Of a stretch of DNA of 55,232 nt, positions 49,527 through 55,232 are shown piece by piece. The stretch's first letter is position 1; each line of letters opens with the position of its first letter. The stretch is from an uncultured Ruminococcus sp. Its GTDB lineage: Bacteria > Bacillota > Clostridia > Oscillospirales > Ruminococcaceae. The stretch covers positions 1-55,232 of the forward strand of contig CALXIQ010000021.1 of NCBI GenBank assembly GCA_944388405.1. The letters run 5' to 3'. The translations under genes and the position numbers were made by a program. Under the pieces are notes generated by a model. The model was not told the origin of the DNA. It worked only from the letters and a program-made list of their open reading frames with translations, and ran no database searches.

Positions 49527-50096
49527 ATGAAAAAGAATTTAAAAAACTTAACTCTGGCGGCAATGTTTATTGCAATCGGACTGGTGCTGCCGCTGCTGAC
49601 GGGACAGATTCCTCAGCTTGGAAACATGCTTCTGCCTATGCACATTCCCGTTTTCCTGTGCGGTCTGATATGCGGCTGGCAGTACGGCGCTGCGGTGGGA
49701 TTTATTCTGCCGCTGCTTAGGTATGCAATTTTCGGAATGCCGGTGCTGTTTCCCACAGGCGCGGCTATGTCCTTTGAGCTTATGACTTACGGTCTGGTGG
49801 CAGGACTGCTTTACGGACTTTCCCGCTGGCAGTGCGTAATCGCCCTCTACCGCTCGATGATTGCCGCAATGATAGCGGGACGAGTTGTGTGGGGCATTGT
49901 GCAGATGATTCTGCTGGGCGTTTCGGGCAGCGGATTTACCTTCCGGATGTTTATGGCAGGCGCATTCCTTAACGCAATTCCGGGAATTATAGTGCAGCTT
50001 GTGCTTATCCCCGCAATTATGGTTGCCCTTAACCGCACGGGACTGGTACGGTTCAAGAAAAGACAGCCCGCTCATCAGGCAAACGGCGGCGTATGA
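49527..50096 (+). CDS. ECF transporter S component coupled to a kinase gene
   Basis: 189-residue membrane protein with about six helices. The short MKKNLKNLTLAAMFIAIGLVLPLLTGQIPQLGNMLLPMHIPVFLCGLICGW opening is typical of S components of general-type ECF importers (the MLLPMHIPV stretch recurs in several S families). It has no own T or A genes. The stop overlaps the start of a P-loop kinase (ATGATGG), which suggests transport coupled to phosphorylation. Substrate unknown; pantothenate, a nucleoside or another vitamin precursor are candidates. Confidence 0.82.
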   Translation: MKKNLKNLTLAAMFIAIGLVLPLLTGQIPQLGNMLLPMHIPVFLCGLICGWQYGAAVGFILPLLRYAIFGMPVLFPTGAAMSFELMTYGLVAGLLYGLSRWQCVIALYRSMIAAMIAGRVVWGIVQMILLGVSGSGFTFRMFMAGAFLNAIPGIIVQLVLIPAIMVALNRTGLVRFKKRQPAHQANGGV

Positions 50097-50665
50097 TGGA
50101 AAGTATCATCATTGCAGCCGAAGCGGCAATAAAATCCCTGCAAGGCAAAAAGACACCCCTGCTGGTGGCAATCGACGGCAGGTGTGCCGCCGGCAAAACC
50201 CTCCTTGCCTCCGAGCTGCAAAAGCGGCTGGGGTGCAACGTTTTTCACATGGATGATTTCTTTCTCCCTCCGGCTCTGCGGACCAGTCAGCGTCTTGCAG
50301 AGCCTGGGGGCAATGTGGATTACGAGCGTTTTTACAAAGAGGTTATAATCCCTGTTACAACGGGAAGAGAGTTTTCCTATCGTCCCTACTACTGCAAAAT
50401 TCAGCGGCAGACAGAGCCTGTGCACGTCACTCCAAACTACATAAACATAGCGGAAGGCTCCTACAGCTGCCACCCCGCCTTGTGGGACAGCTACGACTTA
50501 CGGATATTCCTTGACGTAGACCCCGATAAACAGCTTCGCCGCATAAAGGAGAGAAACGGCGAAAGACAGCTTGAAATCTTCGCCCAACGGTGGATTCCCC
50601 TGGAGGAGAAATATTTCAGCGAACTTAACATAAAACAGCGATGCGATTTGTCGCTGAAAACCTGA
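50093..50665 (+). CDS. Uridine-kinase-like P-loop kinase
   Basis: Small-molecule kinase of 190 residues related to uridine kinase, phosphoribulokinase and pantothenate kinase I. Walker A is IDGRCAAGKTLLAS (about 24-37), the catalytic aspartates are in VFHMDDFFLP, and the lid region has RRIKERNGERQLEIFAQRWIPLEE. It starts at ATG 50093 or 50096, overlapping the S-component stop by four bases. Translation coupling makes a transport-and-trap pair likely. Substrate unknown. Confidence 0.88.
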   Translation: MMESIIIAAEAAIKSLQGKKTPLLVAIDGRCAAGKTLLASELQKRLGCNVFHMDDFFLPPALRTSQRLAEPGGNVDYERFYKEVIIPVTTGREFSYRPYYCKIQRQTEPVHVTPNYINIAEGSYSCHPALWDSYDLRIFLDVDPDKQLRRIKERNGERQLEIFAQRWIPLEEKYFSELNIKQRCDLSLKT

Positions 50666-50706
50666 GGACAAATACACAAAAAATTCAAACAAAGGGAGTG
50701 CTCATT

Positions 50707-51840
50707 ATGATTTACAAGACTTTTAAGGACCTTAAGCTTTCGGCTCTCGGCATGGGAGCAATGCGTCTGCCGGTTATTGACGGGGACGATTCAAAAATCG
50801 ACGCAAAAGCTGCGGAGGACATGGTAAGCTACGCTATGGAGCAGGGTGTAAACTACTACGACACGGCGTGGGGCTACCATAACGGAAATTCCGAGCTTGT
50901 TATGGGAAAGGCGCTGAGCAGATTCCCCAGAGAAAGCTATTATCTTGCGGACAAATTCCCCGGCTACGACCTTTCAAACATGGATAAGGTGGAAGCAATT
51001 TTTGAAAGACAGCTTGAAAAGTGCGGTGTAGACTATTTTGATTTTTATCTTTTCCACAACGTCTGCGAAATGAACATCGACGCATATCTTGACCCCAAGT
51101 ACGGAATTTACGAGTATCTCAAAAAGCAGAGGGACAATGGTCGCATCAAGCACCTTGGTTTTTCCGCTCACGGAAGCTATGAGGTTATGAAGCGTTTTCT
51201 TGAAGCTTACGGCAAGGATATGGAGTTCTGTCAGATTCAGCTTAACTATCTTGACTACAGCTTCCAGGACGCAAAAGCCAAGGTTGAGTTGCTTAATGAG
51301 TACAACCTCCCTGTCTGGGTTATGGAACCGCTGAGAGGCGGAAAGCTTGCTTCTCTGTCGGCTGATGATGAAGCCAAGCTTAAAGCCCTTCGTCCAGACG
51401 AGGACATTCCGGCTTGGGCATTCAGATTTTTGCAGTCGCTGCCTGAGGTAACGGTAACCCTTTCGGGAATGTCAAATATGGAGCAGCTGCAGGAAAACAT
51501 TCGTACATATGAGGAAGAAAAGCCTCTTAATACGCAGGAGATGGAAACGCTGATGGCAATCGCCGATGAAATGGTGGGTAAAATTGCGCTGCCCTGCACA
51601 GCATGTCATTATTGTGTAAGCCATTGCCCTCAGGGGCTTGATATTCCCGGTCTGCTTGCTTTGTATAACGAGCACTGCTTTACCGAAGGCGGATTTATCG
51701 CGCCGATGGCTATGATGGCGATCCCGGAAGATAAACGTCCAAGTGCCTGCATCGGCTGTCGTAGCTGTGAAGCGGTATGTCCTCAGCAGATTAAGATTTC
51801 AGAGGCTATGGCAGACTTTGCTCAGAAACTCAACGGATAA
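50707..51840 (+). CDS. Aldo/keto reductase with C-terminal 2[4Fe-4S] ferredoxin domain
   Basis: COG1453-type fusion of 377 residues. The barrel keeps the AKR catalytic tetrad: Asp and Tyr in NYYDTAWGYHN, Lys in YYLADKFPG and His in DFYLFHNV. The C-terminal domain has two cluster motifs, CTACHYCVSHCP and CIGCRSCEAVCP. It probably exchanges electrons between NADPH or a ferredoxin and an unknown carbonyl. ATG 50707 follows AAAGGGAG; an upstream 22-codon extension is the shadow of the kinase end. A second fusion gene follows 18 bases later. Confidence 0.93.
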   Translation: MIYKTFKDLKLSALGMGAMRLPVIDGDDSKIDAKAAEDMVSYAMEQGVNYYDTAWGYHNGNSELVMGKALSRFPRESYYLADKFPGYDLSNMDKVEAIFERQLEKCGVDYFDFYLFHNVCEMNIDAYLDPKYGIYEYLKKQRDNGRIKHLGFSAHGSYEVMKRFLEAYGKDMEFCQIQLNYLDYSFQDAKAKVELLNEYNLPVWVMEPLRGGKLASLSADDEAKLKALRPDEDIPAWAFRFLQSLPEVTVTLSGMSNMEQLQENIRTYEEEKPLNTQEMETLMAIADEMVGKIALPCTACHYCVSHCPQGLDIPGLLALYNEHCFTEGGFIAPMAMMAIPEDKRPSACIGCRSCEAVCPQQIKISEAMADFAQKLNG

Positions 51841-51858
51841 CAAAGCAAGGAGAAAGCA

Positions 51859-52953
51859 ATGGAATATCGGAAACTGCCTCATGGAGAGGAAAAAGTCAGC
51901 ATAATCGGGATTGGCAGCAGCTCCATCGGCGCAGCCGGTGAGAAAGAAACGGAAAAAACTGTTGCTTTGGCGATTGAAAACGGAGTGAATTATTTTGATA
52001 TGGCGGCAGGGGATGCAACGCCTTTCTCTGCCTACGGCAGAGCTGTATCAGGTTGTCGGGATAAGGTGTATTTTCAGGTGCATTTCGGCGCAGATTATAG
52101 CAGCGGAAAATACGGCTGGACGCTGAATTTGGATGAAATAAAGCGTTCTGTAGACTGGCAGCTGAAAGCGCTGAAGACGGATTACATCGACTTTGGTTTT
52201 ATCCACTGCATTGACGAAGAAACCGATTTAAAAACCGCAGTTGCACACGGGACAATTGCCTATATGGAGGAGCTGAAACGGCATGGTGTGATTCGTCATA
52301 TCGGTTTGTCCTCCCACACTCCCGCTGTGGTGCAGAAGGTCCTTGATATGCATATTATTAATATGCTTATGTTCAGCATCAATCCGGCTTACGACTACCG
52401 CCACGGAGAGTTTGCAATCGGTAGCGGTAATGAGCGTTCTGCCTTATACCGTCGCTGCGAGGCGGAGGGAGTTGGCATTTCTGTTATGAAGGCATTCAGC
52501 GGCGGGCAGCTGCTTGACGCAAAGACTTCGCCTTTTGGTCAGGCTTTGACGGAATACCAGTGTATGCAGTATGCCCTTGACCGCCCCGGCGTGGTGACGG
52601 TGCTTCCCGGCGTAAGAGGCAGAGAGGATTTAAAGCGTATTCTGGGATTCCTTGAGGCTTCCGAATCAGAGAAGGACTATTCGGTAGTAGGGGAATTTAC
52701 CCCAAAGGAATCGGTAGGTACATGCGTTTACTGCAACCACTGTCAGCCCTGTCCCAAGGGACTTGACATAGGACTTATAAACAAATATTACGACCTTGCT
52801 CTGGCAGGGGACAGTCTGGCGGTTGACCATTACAATCATCTGGCGGTAAAAGCTTCCGACTGTGTGGAATGCGGCCACTGCGACTCCCGCTGTCCTTTCA
52901 AGGTAAAACAGACAGACAGAATGAAAGAGATTGCGAGATTTTTTGAAAGGTGA
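51859..52953 (+). CDS. Aldo/keto reductase-ferredoxin fusion with altered catalytic residues
   Basis: Paralogue of the preceding gene, 364 residues, again ending with two cluster motifs (CVYCNHCQPCP and CVECGHCDSRCP). In the barrel, the Asp of the tetrad is kept in NYFDMAAGD. The tyrosine position five residues on is Asp, the lysine position in VYFQVHFG is His, and the later His is present in FGFIHCI. The usual AKR hydride chemistry should therefore be impaired. ATG 51859 follows AAGGAG. It overlaps a GTG upstream of the DUF362 gene. It may be a partner subunit or electron carrier of the first fusion. Confidence 0.88.
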   Translation: MEYRKLPHGEEKVSIIGIGSSSIGAAGEKETEKTVALAIENGVNYFDMAAGDATPFSAYGRAVSGCRDKVYFQVHFGADYSSGKYGWTLNLDEIKRSVDWQLKALKTDYIDFGFIHCIDEETDLKTAVAHGTIAYMEELKRHGVIRHIGLSSHTPAVVQKVLDMHIINMLMFSINPAYDYRHGEFAIGSGNERSALYRRCEAEGVGISVMKAFSGGQLLDAKTSPFGQALTEYQCMQYALDRPGVVTVLPGVRGREDLKRILGFLEASESEKDYSVVGEFTPKESVGTCVYCNHCQPCPKGLDIGLINKYYDLALAGDSLAVDHYNHLAVKASDCVECGHCDSRCPFKVKQTDRMKEIARFFER

Positions 52954-52958
52954 CTACA

Positions 52959-54026
52959 ATGAAAAAGCTTACATCGATTTTAACCGGAGCAATGATGATG
53001 ATTTCTCTGGCGGCCTGCGGCGACTCGTCGGGTGGGTCAGACAGCACAAACGGCACGACGGCTCAGTCGGGTACGACCGGGTCAACGGCTCAGACTTCCC
53101 AGTCCTCACAGGCTGTACAGGACAGCCCGTCGGGTGAAGAATCCCAGACTCAGCCAGACGACGGCGACCCGGTTGTCTACATGACCACCGACATCAGTCC
53201 CGAGGGATTAATGGCGGTATATGAGGCGCTTAACTGGCAGCCCACCGGCAACGTAGCAGTAAAAATGTCCACCGGCGAACCTCCTGCCAGCAATTATCTT
53301 CGTCCCGAGCTGATTACCGATTTAGTACAGTCGGTAAACGGCACAATAGTTGAGTGCAACACTGCTTACGGCGGCTCCCGTGCGGAAACCGCCATGCACT
53401 ATCAGGTGGCGGAGGACCACGGATTTACTGACATTGCAGACTTTCAGATTCTGGACGAGGACGGCTCTATGACCCTGACGGTTGAGGGGGGAACTCGTCT
53501 GACGGAAAATTATGTGGGCGCGGCATTTGCCGATTATGATTCATATCTAGTGCTTTCCCACTTCAAAGGTCACGCTATGGCAGGCTTCGGGGGCGCAATA
53601 AAGAACATTTCCATCGGTCTCGGCTCAAGTGAAGGCAAGTGCTGGATTCACAGCGGCGGCACAAGTCTTACCAGTGCCTGGGGCGGAGAGCAGGACGCTT
53701 TTCTTGAAAGCATGGCGGAAGCGGGAAAATCGGTAGCGGACTACCTCGGAGACAGGATAGTATATGTAAACGTAATGAACCGTCTTTCGGTAGACTGCGA
53801 CTGTGACGGAAACCCTGCCGAGCCTGACATGCACGACATCGGAATTTTAGCTTCCACCGACCCGGTAGCTCTTGACCAGGCGTGCATCGACCTTGTATAT
53901 TCCGCTGAGGACGGCCAGTCCCTTATCAACCGCATCGAATCCCGCAACGGGCTTCACACTCTTGAACACGCAGCGGACATCGGGCTGGGCAGCCGCAGCT
54001 ACCGGCTGGTCAGCATTGACGGCTGA
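52959..54026 (+). CDS. DUF362 domain lipoprotein
   Basis: 355-residue exported lipoprotein with lipobox LAAC (Cys about 20) and a Ser/Thr/Gln linker of about 50 residues. The DUF362 domain runs from NVAVKMSTGEP through LVLSHFKGHAMAGFGGAIKNISIGLGS to DPVALDQACIDLVYSAEDG. DUF362 proteins are usually cytoplasmic and often fused to ferredoxins; an anchored form is less common. ATG 52959 follows GAAAGGTG. It lies between AKR-ferredoxin genes and a permease gene, and is likely in the same operon. The function of DUF362 is not established. Confidence 0.88.
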   Translation: MKKLTSILTGAMMMISLAACGDSSGGSDSTNGTTAQSGTTGSTAQTSQSSQAVQDSPSGEESQTQPDDGDPVVYMTTDISPEGLMAVYEALNWQPTGNVAVKMSTGEPPASNYLRPELITDLVQSVNGTIVECNTAYGGSRAETAMHYQVAEDHGFTDIADFQILDEDGSMTLTVEGGTRLTENYVGAAFADYDSYLVLSHFKGHAMAGFGGAIKNISIGLGSSEGKCWIHSGGTSLTSAWGGEQDAFLESMAEAGKSVADYLGDRIVYVNVMNRLSVDCDCDGNPAEPDMHDIGILASTDPVALDQACIDLVYSAEDGQSLINRIESRNGLHTLEHAADIGLGSRSYRLVSIDG

Positions 54027-54054
54027 TTTTCCACCGAAAGGAGAGTAATGCTCC

Positions 54055-54960
54055 ATGGCGGAAATTCTCAGGCGTGAATTTATTTATCTGTGGTATTATT
54101 TTGACTTACAGCTTCGTCAGATTCTCCCCTACTGGCTGCTGGGAATTATAATAGGCTCGGTGATTTCGGTATTTGTCGCAGGGAGAATCCACGGTCTTAT
54201 ACGCGCTTTAGGCGACAAGAAGCTGGGGCTTGTGGGGATTGTGCCTGCCGCCGTGCTGGGGATTTTCTCGCCCCTTTGCATGTACGGCACAATTCCGCTG
54301 GCGGCGTCCTTATCAAAAAGCGGACTGAGGGACGACTGGCTGGCGGCATTTATGATGAGCTCCATTCTGCTGAATCCTCAGCTGATGATTTACTCCACTG
54401 CTCTGGGGACGACTGCGCTGACGGTGCGGATTGTATCCTGCATTTTATGTGGAATTGCCGCAGGTCTGGCGGTATGGTTCTTTTATCGAAACAAGTCGTT
54501 TTTCAACTTTTCCGGCTTTGAAGAGCGTCAGAGCCGTGACACTCACCCAAATCTGCTGATAAGGCTGCTGAAAAACATAGGACGCAATTTCAAAGCCACG
54601 GGGCCGTGGTTTCTGGTGGGCGTAATTTTATCGGTATTATTTCAGCGGTATGTTCCGGCAGATCAGTTTGCCGCTCTTTTCGGTGAAAACGAAGGCTTCG
54701 GCGTACTGCTTGCCGCCACCATCGGAGTACCTCTTTACGCCTGCGGGGGAGGGACTATTCCCCTTTTACAGCAATGGCTGTGGAGCGGCATGAGCATGGG
54801 CAGTGCGGCGGCGTTCATGATAACGGGACCTGCCACCAAGATTACCAACTTAGGCGCGTTAAAAATCGTACTGGGGTTGAGGCGGTTTATATTGTACATA
54901 GCTTTTGTAATGATTTTCTCCCTGCTTACCGGTTTAATTGTGGACGTTATATGCCGATAG
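54055..54960 (+). CDS. ArsP/UPF0718-type permease
   Basis: Membrane permease of 301 residues with about eight helices in two repeats. Each half carries a conserved cysteine-containing loop: SPLCMYGTIPLAASL in the first and GVPLYACGGGTIPLLQQWL in the second. These mark the PF03773 permease family, which includes methylarsenite exporters. ATG 54055 lies 28 bases after the DUF362 gene, whose TGA is followed by AAAGGAG. Substrate is not predictable; organoarsenical or another soft-metal or thiol compound is possible. Confidence 0.88.
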   Translation: MAEILRREFIYLWYYFDLQLRQILPYWLLGIIIGSVISVFVAGRIHGLIRALGDKKLGLVGIVPAAVLGIFSPLCMYGTIPLAASLSKSGLRDDWLAAFMMSSILLNPQLMIYSTALGTTALTVRIVSCILCGIAAGLAVWFFYRNKSFFNFSGFEERQSRDTHPNLLIRLLKNIGRNFKATGPWFLVGVILSVLFQRYVPADQFAALFGENEGFGVLLAATIGVPLYACGGGTIPLLQQWLWSGMSMGSAAAFMITGPATKITNLGALKIVLGLRRFILYIAFVMIFSLLTGLIVDVICR

Positions 54961-55144
54961 GCGGCGAGTATAGGATAAATGCAGGCATACAGTCATATGA
55001 TATTTTGGCTTCTGCCGGTGACGGGTATTTCGTTATCGGCGGGAGTCTGATATTTATGGGAAAAAAAGTTTTTCGGGGGCAAAAAACGGTATGACAAATT
55101 TTAAAAAATGTTATGCTACAATAGATAGTAGACAATAAAAAAGA

Positions 55145-55212
55145 AGAACAACTCCAAAAATGATATAATGTTAAGTACCACCAAAACAAAGTATCAAAAA
55201 GGGAGTTGTTCT
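55145..55212 (+). promoter_or_regulatory. Stem that can hide the ribosome site of a putative transposase
   Basis: AGAACAACTCC (55145-55155) and GGAGTTGTTCT (55202-55212) are perfect 11-bp inverted arms. The right arm contains the GGAG ribosome site. A TATAAT at 55164-55169 is in the loop. Transcripts entering from outside would fold the stem, while those from the internal promoter would lack the left arm. Confidence 0.5.
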
Positions 55213-55213
55213 G

Positions 55214-55232
55214 ATGAATAGTATAGCACAGG
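55214..55232 (+). CDS. Start of a putative transposase, cut by the window edge
   Basis: Only MNSIAQ is present, starting eight bases after GGGAG. MNSIAQ is an opening I associate with transposases of Firmicute insertion sequences, and the ribosome-site-masking stem fits. The evidence is thin. Confidence 0.3.

Overview
The window looks like a chromosome segment of a low-to-moderate-GC Gram-positive gut bacterium, most likely a Ruminococcus-like member of the Oscillospiraceae. This is inferred from AGGAGG-type ribosome sites, sigma-A promoters with 17-bp spacers, lipoprotein signals, ECF vitamin-type transporters, LytR-CpsA-Psr wall proteins and two secreted CBM/GH26 mannanases. The species cannot be named from sequence alone. 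No prophage, conjugative element or CRISPR array is visible. One initiator tRNA gene is present.

Layout. 1-7.8 kb: a PEP carboxykinase running off the left edge, an ECF S component, an LCP wall protein, purB and an O-acetylhomoserine sulfhydrylase. 7.8-15.7 kb: a mannan and surface-polysaccharide district with a GH26 lipoprotein, a glycosyltransferase, a polyprenyl sugar transferase, a GNAT protein and two tandem esterases, bordered by clusters of a dispersed repeat. 15.7-20.9 kb: a six-function minus-strand operon (ECF S component, fused double ATPase, T component, PHP phosphoesterase, RpiR/SIS regulator). 21-31.6 kb: a cyclophilin-like lipoprotein with flavodoxin, an AlkC-like gene broken by one in-frame TGA, a second GH26 mannanase, a cysteine-synthase/HPP/cupin operon, a DNA-repair trio (ogt, nth, phosphoesterase), an uncharacterised three-gene operon and a LysR regulator.

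31.8-39.1 kb is the accessory part: fMet tRNA, an APH-family kinase, an AT-rich secreted protein, two orphan lipoproteins, a candidate small RNA, a P-loop kinase, a dense repeat cluster, a small duplicated cysteine protein and the 3' remnant of a solute-binding protein gene. 39.1-55.2 kb returns to core metabolism: valS behind a structured leader, a probable methylthioadenosine salvage group (purine nucleoside phosphorylase, MtnA, a ferredoxin-thioredoxin-reductase-like protein, MTA/SAH deaminase), glmU, a DUF3737 protein, an iron alcohol dehydrogenase, an S component fused by overlap to a small kinase, two aldo-keto reductase/ferredoxin proteins, a DUF362 lipoprotein and an ArsP-type permease. 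The last bases look like the start of an insertion sequence.

The most unusual signals are: (1) a dispersed intergenic repeat whose A and B forms are inverted relatives and occur in convergent pairs; (2) the nested 122-nt palindrome enclosed by one such pair; (3) the valS leader, a folded ~135-nt domain plus a 20-codon ORF ending in a hairpin, without a T-box motif; (4) a perfect 28-bp palindrome on the -10 box of a mannanase; (5) the ECF/PHP/RpiR operon and the ECF-S/kinase pair, whose substrates are unknown; (6) the AKR/AKR/DUF362/permease operon.
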